Assembly: GCF_003846175.1 (NCBI RefSeq)
Contig: NZ_ML123046.1
Span: forward strand, 944,407-1,008,406
Length of the DNA stretch: 64,000 nt
Reading direction: 5' to 3'
Source of the DNA: Streptomyces sp. ADI95-17
Lineage (GTDB): Bacteria > Actinomycetota > Actinomycetes > Streptomycetales > Streptomycetaceae
Part shown: piece after piece, positions 52,610-61,859 of the stretch
Layout of the letters: each line of letters begins with the position of its first letter
How positions within the stretch are numbered: the first letter of the stretch is position 1
Made by a program: the position numbers and the translations under genes
The notes under the pieces: model-generated
The model's database searches: none
What the model was told of the DNA's origin: nothing
What the model saw: only the letters and a program-made list of their open reading frames with translations

Positions 52610-54262
52610 GTGCGCCTCGACGCCGTGTTCCACAACGGACGATTCGCCACCCTCGACCCGGACCGCCCCGAGGCCCACACCATCGGCGTACTGGGCGGCC
52701 GGATCGCGGCTCTCGACGAGGAGCTGGCGGGGTGCACCGCCGACACCGTCGTCGACCTCGGCGGAGCGCACGCCGTGCCCGGCTTCAACGACGCCCACCA
52801 CCACCTCAGCCTGGTCGGCAAGGGGCGGCGCGAGCTCGACGTCTCGTACACCGCGGCGCCCACCCTCGACGCGCTGTACCGGGCCGTGGCCGAGCGGGCC
52901 GCGACGCTGCCCGCCGACGCCTGGGTGCTGGGCGCGGGCTACGACCAGAACAAGACCGGCGCCCATCCGACCGCCGAAGCGCTCGACCGGGCCGCCGGGG
53001 GCCGTCCGGTCTGGCTGGTGCACACCTCGCACCACATGGCCGTCGCCGGCACGGCGGCGTTCGCGCGGGCCGGCTTCACCGACCTCGCCGCGGTGCCCGA
53101 CGTCCCCGGCGGTCATGTCGTGCGGGACGCGTCCGGGCGGGCGGAGGGACTGCTCCAGGAGACCGCGATGCAACTGGTCGAGCGGGTGCTGCGGCCGGAG
53201 CCCGCCGAGGAGTGGACCGCCAACATCGCCGAGGGAGCACGGGCCGCCCTCGCGGTCGGACTCACCAGCGTGACCGAGCCGGGCATCGGCGTTGTCGACG
53301 GCATCGGCAACGGCCCCGCCGACCTCGATGCCTACCTGCGGGTCCGGGAGAGCGGCCGGCTCGGCGTCCGGATGACGCTCATGCCGTACATCACCGCACT
53401 GCACGACTGCGGCGTCTTCGAGCCGGACACCACCTGGTACGGCCTCGACCTCGGTCTGCGCACCGGCTTCGGCGACGAGTGGCTGCGCATCGGACCGACG
53501 AAGATGATGTCCGACGGCTCGCTGATCGGCCGCTCCGCGGCGATGTGCTGCGACTACCACGACACCCCCGGCAACAGCGGTCTGCTCCAGCACGAGCCCG
53601 AGCAGATCCGCCGCTACATCGTCGAGGCGCACCGCTGCGGCTGGCAGATCGCCACACACGCCATCGGGGACGCCGCACTGGACGTCGTCCTCGACGCGTA
53701 CGAGGAGGCGCAGCGGCTGCGTCCGCGCGCCGATGTGCGCCACCGGGTCGAGCACGCCGCGGTGACCAGCGATGCCCAGGTCGCCCGGATCGCGGCGCTC
53801 GGCCTGATCCCGGTGCCGCAGGGCCGGTTCCTCTCGGAGATCGGTGACGGCCTCCTGGCGGCGCTGGGCCCCGAACGGTCCCGGCTGGCCTACCGGATGC
53901 GGTCGTTCCTCGACGCGGGGCTGGTGCTGCCCGGCTCGTCGGACGCCCCCGTGGTCGCCTCGGACCCGCTGCTGAGCATCCACGACATGGTGAACCGGAC
54001 GACCGCCTCGGGCGCGCCGATCGGTCCGCACGAGGCGGTGACGGCGCGGGAGGCGCTGACCGCGTACACGATCGGCTCGGCCCACGCCGTCCACGAGGAG
54101 CACATCAAGGGGACCCTCGCCCGGGGCATGCTCGCCGACTTCGCGGTGCTCAGCGACGATCTGCTGGGCGTCGCCCCGGAACGCATCACGCAGCTGACGG
54201 TGGGGGCGACCGTGGTCGGCGGGCGGGTCGCCCACGACACCGGAGCGCTCAAGGTCTCCTGA
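52610..54262 (+). CDS. Amidohydrolase (YtcJ-like, amidohydrolase_3)
   Basis: A 550-residue metal-dependent hydrolase. Near the N-terminus VPGFNDAHHHLSLVGKG carries the first histidine ligands, QIATHAIGDAALDVVLDAYE the later His, RVEHAAVTS another, and LPGSSDAPVV the catalytic Asp. The C-terminal end AYTIGSAHAVHEEHIKGTLA, then GMLADFAVLSDD, is typical of YtcJ-type proteins. These hydrolyse amides, formamides or similar; the substrate is unknown but is presumably what the adjacent MHS transporter imports. The GTG start follows AAGGAG. Confidence 0.9.
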   Translation: MRLDAVFHNGRFATLDPDRPEAHTIGVLGGRIAALDEELAGCTADTVVDLGGAHAVPGFNDAHHHLSLVGKGRRELDVSYTAAPTLDALYRAVAERAATLPADAWVLGAGYDQNKTGAHPTAEALDRAAGGRPVWLVHTSHHMAVAGTAAFARAGFTDLAAVPDVPGGHVVRDASGRAEGLLQETAMQLVERVLRPEPAEEWTANIAEGARAALAVGLTSVTEPGIGVVDGIGNGPADLDAYLRVRESGRLGVRMTLMPYITALHDCGVFEPDTTWYGLDLGLRTGFGDEWLRIGPTKMMSDGSLIGRSAAMCCDYHDTPGNSGLLQHEPEQIRRYIVEAHRCGWQIATHAIGDAALDVVLDAYEEAQRLRPRADVRHRVEHAAVTSDAQVARIAALGLIPVPQGRFLSEIGDGLLAALGPERSRLAYRMRSFLDAGLVLPGSSDAPVVASDPLLSIHDMVNRTTASGAPIGPHEAVTAREALTAYTIGSAHAVHEEHIKGTLARGMLADFAVLSDDLLGVAPERITQLTVGATVVGGRVAHDTGALKVS

Positions 54263-54307
54263 GCGCACGCCCCGCAGCGGGAGCGGAGTCCGGCGGCGCC
54301 GGTTCCG

Positions 54308-54348
54308 CACGGTGCCGGTCCCGCCGCGACACGGTGCCGGTCCCGCCG
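54308..54348. repeat. 19-bp direct repeat between convergent genes
   Basis: CACGGTGCCGGTCCCGCCG occurs at 54308-54326 and again at 54330-54348, a 22-bp period, in the gap between the amidohydrolase and aldehyde dehydrogenase gene ends. It is perfect over 19 bases. A duplication is the simplest explanation. Confidence 0.75.
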
Positions 54349-54351
54349 GAC

Positions 54352-56115
54352 TCAGGCCCGGAAGGCCGCGGCGAACACGGCCGGCATCCGTGCCCAGGAC
54401 GGCCGCTGCGCCAGCCGGGTCAGCCGACGGCCGGTCAGGGCGGCGCTGCGCGCGGTGACGAACCACGGCGGCTTCGGGAACAGCGTCGGCTCGCCTCCCA
54501 CGACCGACCTCGGGAAGGGGCGGAACGGTCCCCGGACGACGGTGCGCTCCGGCGCGTCGATCAGCAGGGCGTTGTGCACCACCCCGATCCCGCTCTGGGC
54601 ATCGGCGACGGTGTGGCCGGGGAAGGCGCCCCAGGGCGCCGTCGCGGTGAGGAATCCGAGCGCCGTCCAGGCGTTCACGGCGACCGTTCCGTACCGCAGC
54701 TCCGCCACCGCACGGTCCAGTGCCCCGCCCAGGCGCTTCGAGGTGACCGGGTCGATCACGATGTTCGCCCCGAGGGTGCCGAAGAGGTCCCGGTTGGCGT
54801 GTTCGACGGCCCGGTCGAGGAACTCGGCGCCCGCGCCGGGCAGGGTGAGCACACCGAGCACGGGGGCGAAGTACTCGGTCGTCCCCACCTCCGCCGCGCT
54901 GTCGTCGCCGCCGAACTCGATCAGCAGCCGCGAGCCCTCCGGGCCCTGCCACTCGGCACCGGGATGGCTGCGGGCAGCGTCGGCCAGCCGGTCCGCGCTG
55001 CCCGGATACCAGGCGGGCCGGGCCGGGGCCGTCCGCAGGGCGTCCCGCAGATGCCCGAGGAAGGCCTCGCGCTGCGGCCAGTCGCCACTGACCACGACCA
55101 CCTGCGAGGCGATGCAGTTGTGACCGCTGTTGTGCAGCCGCTGGGTCGCGATGTGCTCGGCCTGGTAGCGCAGATCGGCGGCGCTCCAGGTGCCCGGGAC
55201 CACGATCACCGGGGAGACGCCGCCGAGTTCGCTGGTCATCGGCTTGCCGAGCAGCGGGGTGCCGGCGGCCTTGCGGGCCCGGCCCTCCTCACCCGGACCG
55301 AAGGCGACGACGTCATGGGTGGCGAGACTGCCGGTGATGTGGACGTGCGCGACGTCCGGATGGTGGGCGAGCCGGCCGCCCACGTCGCCGCCGCCGGTCA
55401 CGATGCGCAGCACACCGTGGTCGACGAGCGGGGCGAGCGCGCGCCGGTAGACCGGTTCGAGATCGCCCATCACCGGATTGAGCTTCAGCACGACGACCCG
55501 GTTGTGCGCGACCAGTTCGTACAGCACGTCGAGCGGCGCGATGGAGGTGATGTTGCCGGCGCCGAGCACCAGACCGATGCCCGTGGTGCGCTCGGGGTGC
55601 AGCGCGCCGAGACCCGCCCGGCGCCGCACGGTGTCCGCGTCGACCCGGGGCGGCATCCACACCTCGGCGCTGAAGCCATTCATGAGCAGCCGGTCCCGCA
55701 CGGTGAGCGGAAGGACCGGTACGGTCACCCGGCCGCCCGGCGCCCGCCCGAACTTCGCGCCGTCCAGCGGGCCGTGGCCCGAAGCGATCGCCCGGAGCGT
55801 GCGGGCGAGCGCGTCCAGGGAGGTCAGCAGCGCGTACGGGCCGGAGAGCCACTCCTCGCCGACGAGCGGCGAGTCGTCCGGCAGCAGCTTGATCCGACTC
55901 GCGACCCGTACCCAGTTCTCCGCCTCGGCCGAAACCGTGGCATGGACCCGGGTCAGCAGGGCGCCCCGGTCGGCCAGGGACGTCGCCGCCCAACGCCTCT
56001 CACCCTCCGCGAGTTCGGCCAGCAGCGTGTCGAGTGCGGGCGCCTCCCCGGGCGCCTCCCCGGGCGCCTCCCCGGGCGTCGTACCGGTGCTGCCTTCGGG
56101 TGCTGCGGCAGTCAT
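54352..56115 (-). CDS. Aldehyde dehydrogenase family protein
   Basis: A 587-residue ALDH-fold protein with NAD-binding Rossmann parts (TTGIGLVLGAGNITSIAPLD, HNRVVVLKLNPVMGD, HVHITGS) and a catalytic domain in which Glu of KPMTSELGGVSPVIVVPG and Cys of SGHNCIASQVVVVS take the catalytic positions. It is longer than classic ALDHs (~480-500) because of N- and C-terminal extensions. The N-terminus carries three tandem GEAP repeats (positions ~15-26). I chose the ATG at 56115 (MTAAAPEGS) with an AGGGAG site. It is divergent from a PucR-type regulator, which likely controls it. The substrate is unknown. Confidence 0.85.
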   Translation of the reverse strand: MTAAAPEGSTGTTPGEAPGEAPGEAPALDTLLAELAEGERRWAATSLADRGALLTRVHATVSAEAENWVRVASRIKLLPDDSPLVGEEWLSGPYALLTSLDALARTLRAIASGHGPLDGAKFGRAPGGRVTVPVLPLTVRDRLLMNGFSAEVWMPPRVDADTVRRRAGLGALHPERTTGIGLVLGAGNITSIAPLDVLYELVAHNRVVVLKLNPVMGDLEPVYRRALAPLVDHGVLRIVTGGGDVGGRLAHHPDVAHVHITGSLATHDVVAFGPGEEGRARKAAGTPLLGKPMTSELGGVSPVIVVPGTWSAADLRYQAEHIATQRLHNSGHNCIASQVVVVSGDWPQREAFLGHLRDALRTAPARPAWYPGSADRLADAARSHPGAEWQGPEGSRLLIEFGGDDSAAEVGTTEYFAPVLGVLTLPGAGAEFLDRAVEHANRDLFGTLGANIVIDPVTSKRLGGALDRAVAELRYGTVAVNAWTALGFLTATAPWGAFPGHTVADAQSGIGVVHNALLIDAPERTVVRGPFRPFPRSVVGGEPTLFPKPPWFVTARSAALTGRRLTRLAQRPSWARMPAVFAAAFRA

Positions 56116-56309
56116 GGTGCTCTCCCTCGATCGCGACCGCACGGACGGGATCCGTGTTGCGGAGTTGGTTCGTTGCACAAGGTCTCTCCGGACAACACCA
56201 AGATGACGGACATCCAGGCGCCCCACCATGGGCGGGCACCGCGAGATCCGCCGAACCACACTGTGCCACCGCACAATTCGAACGACGGGCGGGCGGGTAC
56301 GGTTACGGC

Positions 56310-57488
56310 ATGCGCGACACCACGGGCTGCGGCCCCGTCTTCGCCGAGATCCTCGCCTCCGTCGGTGAACTCACCGATGTGACCGTCCGGAAGATCGCCG
56401 CGGACGAGTCCTGCTACACCGAGAGCCCGCTCCCTCCCGCCCTGCTCCGCGACCTCGTGCACGCCAACATCGAGGCCCTCCTGCGCAAGGAGACCGGCGG
56501 CCGGGACGTCTGCGAGGAGACGGCCCGGCGGGCCGGGCGGATCAAGGCCGAGCACGGCGTCCCGCTCCCGGCGCTGCTGCACGCCTTCCGGCTCGGCGGC
56601 ATGGAGATCTGGGAGTGGGCGATCGCCCGCGCCACGACCGGCGAACAGGCCGACGCGCTGCTGCGCCGCTCCACACACTTCTGGGCCGTGCTGGACCGCT
56701 GCTCCACGGCCGCCACCGAGGCCTACCGCGAGGTCGCCGACGACCGGGAACGCCAGGAGCAGGTGGCACGAAGGGTCACACTGCTCCGCGTCTTCGACGG
56801 ATCCGACGACGTCCGGTTCGGCAGCGCCGCGGGTGTCCAACGGGCCCTGGGACTGCCGGAACGGGCTTCGTTCCACGTCGTGGCCGGCGAACTGGGACGC
56901 AACGGCGAGGACCCGCTCCCCGGGGTCGCCGCCCGGCTGGCCGACGCCGACGTGGCGTCCGTGTGGACCACCGAGCTGGGCGAGCGGCTGGGCCTGGTCG
57001 CCCCGGCCGGCGAGGCCGGGACCGCCGTGGTGCTCAGGACCGTGCGGCAGGCGGCGACCGGCCGGGTGGGCGTGAGCCGGCCGTTCGGCACGCTCGCCGC
57101 CGCGCCGGAAGCGGTACGCCAGGCACGGATAGCCCTGGAGTGCGTGGCCCCGGCGGGGGCCGGCGTCCACCGCTACGGCAGCGCCCCGATCGACGCCCTG
57201 GTCGCCGCCCACGCCGAGTCCGCCGCCGAGCTGGGCGCGAACGTGCTCGGTCCGCTGCTGTCCGGTGAGGGCGGTGACGGGGCCCTGCTCGACACCCTGG
57301 ACGCGTGGTTCGCCGCGGACGGCTCGACCGCCGGGGCTGCACGCCGGCTGCACTGCCACCGCAACACGGTGCTGTACCGGATCGCCCGCATCACGGAGCT
57401 GACCGGCCGCGCTCCGACCCGTCCGGTCGACGCCGCCGAGCTCTACGTCGCCCTGCGGGCGCACCGGCTGTCCGGCGAAGCCGGGTAG
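56310..57488 (+). CDS. PucR/CdaR-family transcriptional regulator
   Basis: A 392-residue regulator. The N-terminal RsbT-co-antagonist-like segment (~20-160; LLHAFRLGGMEIWEWAIARA, HFWAVLDRCSTAATEAYREV), a central GGDEF-like vestigial domain and the C-terminal HTH_30 motif (LDAWFADGSTAGAARRLHCH followed by RNTVLYRIARITELTGR) match the PucR/CdaR family. Members respond to metabolites such as purines, sugars or hydroxy acids. It is divergent to the aldehyde dehydrogenase gene (194-base gap). Confidence 0.9.
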   Translation: MRDTTGCGPVFAEILASVGELTDVTVRKIAADESCYTESPLPPALLRDLVHANIEALLRKETGGRDVCEETARRAGRIKAEHGVPLPALLHAFRLGGMEIWEWAIARATTGEQADALLRRSTHFWAVLDRCSTAATEAYREVADDRERQEQVARRVTLLRVFDGSDDVRFGSAAGVQRALGLPERASFHVVAGELGRNGEDPLPGVAARLADADVASVWTTELGERLGLVAPAGEAGTAVVLRTVRQAATGRVGVSRPFGTLAAAPEAVRQARIALECVAPAGAGVHRYGSAPIDALVAAHAESAAELGANVLGPLLSGEGGDGALLDTLDAWFAADGSTAGAARRLHCHRNTVLYRIARITELTGRAPTRPVDAAELYVALRAHRLSGEAG

Positions 57489-57524
57489 CCCCCGGCGCGC
57501 CGATCAAGCGTGGCGGCGGCGCCG

Positions 57525-57977
57525 TCACCGCTCCCGCCGCTGCGCCGCGCGCCGCAACAGGCCGAGGAACTGCTCCCGTTCCCCCGGCGAGAACGGCGAC
57601 AGCATCTCCTCGTTCACCGCCACGACCGCGGGCGCGAGCCCGACAGCCAGTTCCCGGCCGCTACCGGTGATGCGCACCAGCTTGCGGCGCCGGTCCTTCT
57701 CGTCCTGGGCCAGCTCCACCAGCCCGCGCCGGCGCAGTCGGTCCAGGAGCGGGGCGGTGGTCGACTTGTCGAGATGGGCCAGCGAGCCGAGCGTGCCCTG
57801 ATCCATGTCGCCATGGGTGTGCAGCAGGGTCAGGACAGTGAATTGAGGGCCCGTCAGGTCCTGGTCCACCCGCTCGTACCAGAGCCGGGTGTGCGCCTGG
57901 TTCAGCTGCCGGGCCAGTGGGCCGACTCCGCTGATGGCGTCGGGCCGAACGCCCGGGTCCTCGTTCTCCTGCGACAT
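57525..57977 (-). CDS. MarR-family transcriptional regulator
   Basis: A 150-residue winged-helix regulator. The HTH with GPQFTVLTLLHTHGDMDQGT, then LAHLDKSTTAPLLDRLRRRG and the wing VELAQDEKDRRRKLVRITGS, is standard for MarR. It lies divergent to the ubiX/ubiD pair, the usual layout for a repressor relieved by phenolic acids. The 112-base gap holds the candidate operator. Confidence 0.92.
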   Translation of the reverse strand: MSQENEDPGVRPDAISGVGPLARQLNQAHTRLWYERVDQDLTGPQFTVLTLLHTHGDMDQGTLGSLAHLDKSTTAPLLDRLRRRGLVELAQDEKDRRRKLVRITGSGRELAVGLAPAVVAVNEEMLSPFSPGEREQFLGLLRRAAQRRER

Positions 57978-58006
57978 CGCCCGCTGCCTCCGCCGAGTTG
58001 ATTATG

Positions 58007-58018
58007 ACGTACACGTAC
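58007..58018. promoter_or_regulatory. Candidate MarR operator
   Basis: ACGTACACGTAC is a perfect hexamer repeat in the marR-ubiX divergent gap, in an AT-richer stretch (TTATGACGTACACGTACTTT). It could be part of a MarR palindrome overlapping both promoters. Support is positional only. Confidence 0.35.
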
Positions 58019-58089
58019 TTTACCGTGAGGGTCAGTAGGGCGTGTACGGAATAACTGTGCGTGACGTCCGTGAACGGAAGGACGGTGCG

Positions 58090-58755
58090 ATGAAGCTCGT
58101 GGTCGCCATGACAGGTGCCACCGGCGCGCCCATCGGGGTGCGCCTGCTGGAGGCGTTGAAGGAACTGGACGTCGAGACGCATCTGGTCGTCAGCCGCTGG
58201 GCGCGGACCACGCTGGCGCAGGAGACGACGTACTCGCTGCGCGAGGTGGCGGCGCTCGCGTCGGTGTGCCACAGCCCGGACGACCAGGGCGCCGCCATCT
58301 CCAGCGGATCGTTCCGGACCGACGGCATGGTGGTCGTGCCGTGCAGCATGAAGACGCTGGCCTCCATCCGCACCGGCCAGGGGGAGGGGCTGATCGGCCG
58401 GGCCGCGGACGTGGTGCTCAAGGAGCGGCGCCGGCTCGTCCTGGTGGCCCGGGAGACCCCGCTGTCGGCCGTGCATCTGGAGAACATGCTGGACCTGACG
58501 CGGATGGGCGCGGTGATCATGCCGCCGGTCCCGGCGTTCTACAACCGGCCCCGCGGCATCGACGACATCGTCGAGCACATCGTGGCCCGCGTCCTCGACC
58601 AGTTCGACCTCGAACTCTCCACCGCCCGGCGGTGGCAGGGGCTCGGAGCGGCTGCCGCGGATCGCCTGGCCCACCGCGCCCGGCACGCACCGAACGGCGA
58701 ACCCCGCCACTCCGCCCGGCCCGTGGAGCGGCCGGAACACCCCACCGCACTCTGA
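58090..58755 (+). CDS. UbiX-family flavin prenyltransferase
   Basis: A 221-residue protein that prenylates FMN to give prFMN, the cofactor of UbiD decarboxylases. Motifs are VAMTGATGAPIGVRLLEALK, the SSGSFRTDGMVVVPCSMKTL block (FMN and DMAP site) and RRLVLVARETPLSAVHLENM, then GAVIMPPVPAFYN. The C-terminal ~40 residues are basic and disordered. It is similar to VdcB/EcdB-type subunits of phenolic-acid decarboxylases. The ATG at 58090 follows GGAAGGA. It is operonic with ubiD (13-base gap). Confidence 0.93.
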   Translation: MKLVVAMTGATGAPIGVRLLEALKELDVETHLVVSRWARTTLAQETTYSLREVAALASVCHSPDDQGAAISSGSFRTDGMVVVPCSMKTLASIRTGQGEGLIGRAADVVLKERRRLVLVARETPLSAVHLENMLDLTRMGAVIMPPVPAFYNRPRGIDDIVEHIVARVLDQFDLELSTARRWQGLGAAAADRLAHRARHAPNGEPRHSARPVERPEHPTAL

Positions 58756-58768
58756 GAAAGGCCCTGTC

Positions 58769-60280
58769 ATGACCCAACGAGGCAGCGCGCTCAACTTCCG
58801 TGACTTCGTCGAGAATCTGCTCGCCACGGGCGACGCCGTCGACATCCGCGAACCGGTCAGCCCCCTGCTGGAGGCCGCGGCCATCACCCGGCGCGTCTAC
58901 GAGACGAACAGCCCCGCCCCGCTGTTCAGCAATCTGACCGGCACCGAGGCGGGCTTCCGCATACTCGGCGCGCCGGCCGGCCTGAGCGGCACCGGCGGCA
59001 ACATCCACGGCAGGCTCGCGGCTCACTGCGGCCTCCCCGCCGGCACCGCCCCGCGCGAGCTGCTGGAGCACCTCATCGCCGCCATGCACGCCGAACCCGT
59101 CGCCCCGCGTGTGGTGGAGACCGGCCCCTGCAAGGAGAACGTCCTCACCGGAGACGATGTCGACCTGGAGCGCTTCCCCGTTCCGCTGCTGCACGAGCAC
59201 GACGGCGGCCGCTACCTCGGGACCTACGGCTACCACGTGGTGCGTACCCCCGACGGACGGTGGACCAGCTGGTCGATCAGCCGCACCATGCTGCACGGGC
59301 GCACCACCCTGGTCGGCCCGGCCATGGCCCAGCAGCACCTCGGCATGATCCACGCCATGTGGCGCGACCGGGGCCTGCCCACACCGTGGGCCATGGTGCT
59401 CGGTGCCCCGCCCGCCGCCCTGGCCGCCGCGGGCATGCCACTGCCCGCCGAGGTGAACGAGGACGGCTACGTCGGGGCTCTCGCGGGCAGTCCGGTCGAG
59501 GTGGTCCGCACCGAACTGCACGACCTGCACGTCCCGGCCAACTCCGAGATAGTCCTGGAGGGCTGGATCAGCCCGGACGAGACCGCTCCCGAGGGACCGA
59601 TGGGGGAGTACCACGGGTACGCCTTCGCCGAGAGCAAGCCTCAGCCCGTCTTCCACGTCGAAGCGATGACCTTCCGCGACGACCCCATCCTGCCGATCTG
59701 CGTGGCGGGCCTGCCCCCGGAGGAGAACCACACCATCTGGGGCACCATGATCTCCGCCGTCAGCCTGGACCTGCTGCGTGCCAGTGGTCTGCCCGTCGAC
59801 CTGGCCTGGTGCTCCTACGAAGCAGCGACCTGCTGGATCGTCGTGTCCATCGACATCCGGCGGCTGGCGCGGAGCGGGATGAACGAGAAGGAACTGGCCG
59901 ACGCGGTGGCCGAGGTCCTGTTCGGCTCCCACACCGGATGGCTGGTGCCCAAGGTCCTGCTGGTGGCGGACGACATCGACATCACCGATATCGACCAGGT
60001 GGTGTGGGCCATGGCGACCCGCCACCACCCCGGCACCGGCACCTACTGCTATCCGCAGGCCCCGGGCATCCCGATGGTCCCCTACCTCACCCCCGAGGAG
60101 GTACGGACCGGCCACGGCGGCAAGTCCGTCACCAGCTGCCTGCTGCCCGAGCAGTTCGAGGGCGTCACCAAGGGCGTCACGGCATCCTTCCGGCACTCGT
60201 TCCCCGACCGCGTCCGCAGCCGGGTGGAGGAGAACTGGACCGCCTACGGCTTCGCCGAAGGGGCGCTCCCGCCCTGCTGA
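58769..60280 (+). CDS. UbiD-family (non-oxidative hydroxyarylic acid) decarboxylase
   Basis: A 503-residue prFMN-dependent decarboxylase, length typical of VdcC/ShdC. It shows the N-terminal NFRDFVENLL, the cofactor-binding region near RYLGTYGYHVVR and SWSISRTMLHGRTTL, and the conserved pair of glutamates in PEGPMGEYHGYAF (E-G-P-x-G-E, as in Fdc1 E277/E282). With the UbiX partner it should decarboxylate vanillate, 4-hydroxybenzoate or a related phenolic acid; which one is not visible. No VdcD-like third subunit follows. The downstream region is a remnant. Confidence 0.93.
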   Translation: MTQRGSALNFRDFVENLLATGDAVDIREPVSPLLEAAAITRRVYETNSPAPLFSNLTGTEAGFRILGAPAGLSGTGGNIHGRLAAHCGLPAGTAPRELLEHLIAAMHAEPVAPRVVETGPCKENVLTGDDVDLERFPVPLLHEHDGGRYLGTYGYHVVRTPDGRWTSWSISRTMLHGRTTLVGPAMAQQHLGMIHAMWRDRGLPTPWAMVLGAPPAALAAAGMPLPAEVNEDGYVGALAGSPVEVVRTELHDLHVPANSEIVLEGWISPDETAPEGPMGEYHGYAFAESKPQPVFHVEAMTFRDDPILPICVAGLPPEENHTIWGTMISAVSLDLLRASGLPVDLAWCSYEAATCWIVVSIDIRRLARSGMNEKELADAVAEVLFGSHTGWLVPKVLLVADDIDITDIDQVVWAMATRHHPGTGTYCYPQAPGIPMVPYLTPEEVRTGHGGKSVTSCLLPEQFEGVTKGVTASFRHSFPDRVRSRVEENWTAYGFAEGALPPC

Positions 60281-60664
60281 GCGCCGTGCCCGCGTATGTA
60301 CCACCGATCCGTCCCCGACCGACCGGGCCCGCGTTTCGGGATGCCGTTCCCGGCGAGTGATCGCCCCGCCCTTCGTCGGCCCCGGCCCGCCCCATGCTCC
60401 TGGGTTCCGTCGCCGGAGTGCTCTGTGCCCGCTACGACCGGGTCCGGCTGCTCATGATCGCCTGCCTGTGGGCGCCGGGCGCGGTCGTCGTGGTGGCGGT
60501 GCCGCTGACGCTCGCGGTCCGGGTGCCCCGACCGCTCGGGTGCGGCGTGCGGCTGCCGTGGCGCGGCCGGGGCGTGCGGGGGACGCCCCGGCCGCACCGG
60601 CGTACGGGGACGGCCGCGGCGGGACGTGTCAGCCGGCGTCCGGACCTGTCCTCAACGACCGTTA
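60281..60664. other. Intergenic region with a transporter-like remnant
   Basis: A 384-base gap between converging genes. It contains a membrane-like fragment described separately and otherwise nothing with coding character. A VdcD gene, expected after ubiD in some vanillate decarboxylase operons, is not present. Confidence 0.5.
60394..60531 (+). pseudogene. Possible MFS transporter fragment
   Basis: From ATG at 60394 the frame reads LLGSVAGVLCARYDRVRLLM, then IACLWAPGAVVVVAVPLTLA. This matches the helix-2/motif A/helix-3 pattern of MFS carriers (LG.L.GVL.DRYDRVRLL). Only about 45 residues remain and the frame then becomes Pro/Arg-rich. It may be a decayed carrier that once served the decarboxylase operon. 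Confidence 0.4.
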
Positions 60665-61852
60665 TCAGACCCGGAGTTCGCCGTCCTGGACCACCACTTG
60701 CCCACCGGCGACCACCAGTTGCCGGCGCGGCGAGCGGACCAGGGCGTCCTGGACGTTCTCGGCGTCCAGCAGCACGATGTCCGCCCGCGCCCCCGCGACG
60801 ATGTCGTGGGCGTCGCGGTGCACGAAGCCCGCCGCCCGCGTGGAGGCCAGCTCCACCGCGTAGGCCAGCTCCTCGTCGGTGCGCAGACCGTGCAGCCGGG
60901 CGAAGTTGAGCGCGACGCGAAGGATGTCGCCGTCACCGTACGGCGACCACAGGTCCCGGATCCCGTCGGTGCCGAGGCCGATCCCGACACCGCGGTCCCG
61001 CATCCCGCGCCAGGGCAGCGGCGCGGTGCGGACCGGCGCCACGGTCGCCCAGGAGACACCGGCCTCCTCGCAGGCTTCGAGCACTCGCTGCTGCCGGTCC
61101 GCGGGAAGCTCGCCCAGGGCGAAGCCGTGCGAGACCGTCACCTTGCCCCGCAACCCCAGGCTCAGGGTGCGCTGGGCGATGAGCTCGATCTGGAAGGCGC
61201 CGAGCTCACCACCGTCGTGCAGATGGATGTCGAGCCCGACACCGCGCCGCTCCGCGATGCCGAAGAGGCCGTCGAGCTGCGCGACCGGGTCGCGGTCGAT
61301 CGAAGCGGGGTCGAGGCCGCCGATGGCGGTCGCCCCCGCCTCGGCCGCCCTGTCGAGGAGGTCCAGCACGCCGGGACGGCGCATCACACCGTCCTGCGGG
61401 AACGCGACGATCTCCACCTCGATCGCGCCGCCGAACCCGGCGACCGCCTCGCGGACCACCTCGATACCGCGCAGCCCGACGCCGAGGTCGACGTCCACAT
61501 GGCTGCGTACCGCCGTCGTGCCGTGCCGGAGGAACTCGCGCAGCACGGCGGTGGTCGAGGACGGGCTCGGGATACCGAGCCCGTCCCGCTCCGCGCGTTC
61601 GTGGGAGATGCGCCCCTGGGTCGTGGCCTCGCCGCCGTAGGAGACCCACGGCTGCCCCCACCAGCTCTTGTCGAGATGGGCGTGCGCGTTGATGAAGCCG
61701 GGCAGGGCGAGGAGACCGTCGCCGTCGAGGCGAGCACCCTCGCCGCCCGCCGTTCCGGCGGGCACCACGGAGAGGATCTCGGCGCCGGACAGCACGATGT
61801 CCACGGGCGCCGCACCCCAGGGGCGGACGTTCGTCAATATCACATGAGCCAT
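60665..61852 (-). CDS. Cytosine deaminase-like amidohydrolase
   Basis: A 395-residue metal-dependent hydrolase. PGFINAHAHLDKSWWG gives the first His-x-His pair and the lysine of the CodA-like subgroup; HLHDGGELGAFQIELI, VTVSHGFALGELP and IGLGTDGIRDLWSPYGDGD carry the other ligands and catalytic Asp. It resembles CodA/AtzC-like amidohydrolases acting on N-heterocycles, creatinine-type compounds or cytosine. The start MAHVILTNVRPWG (ATG 61852) is supported by family alignment, although no ribosome site stands out; a TGGTATACCA palindrome lies 8 bases upstream and may overlap the promoter, perhaps with leaderless translation. Confidence 0.87.
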   Translation of the reverse strand: MAHVILTNVRPWGAAPVDIVLSGAEILSVVPAGTAGGEGARLDGDGLLALPGFINAHAHLDKSWWGQPWVSYGGEATTQGRISHERAERDGLGIPSPSSTTAVLREFLRHGTTAVRSHVDVDLGVGLRGIEVVREAVAGFGGAIEVEIVAFPQDGVMRRPGVLDLLDRAAEAGATAIGGLDPASIDRDPVAQLDGLFGIAERRGVGLDIHLHDGGELGAFQIELIAQRTLSLGLRGKVTVSHGFALGELPADRQQRVLEACEEAGVSWATVAPVRTAPLPWRGMRDRGVGIGLGTDGIRDLWSPYGDGDILRVALNFARLHGLRTDEELAYAVELASTRAAGFVHRDAHDIVAGARADIVLLDAENVQDALVRSPRRQLVVAGGQVVVQDGELRV

Positions 61853-61859
61853 GAAGTAA

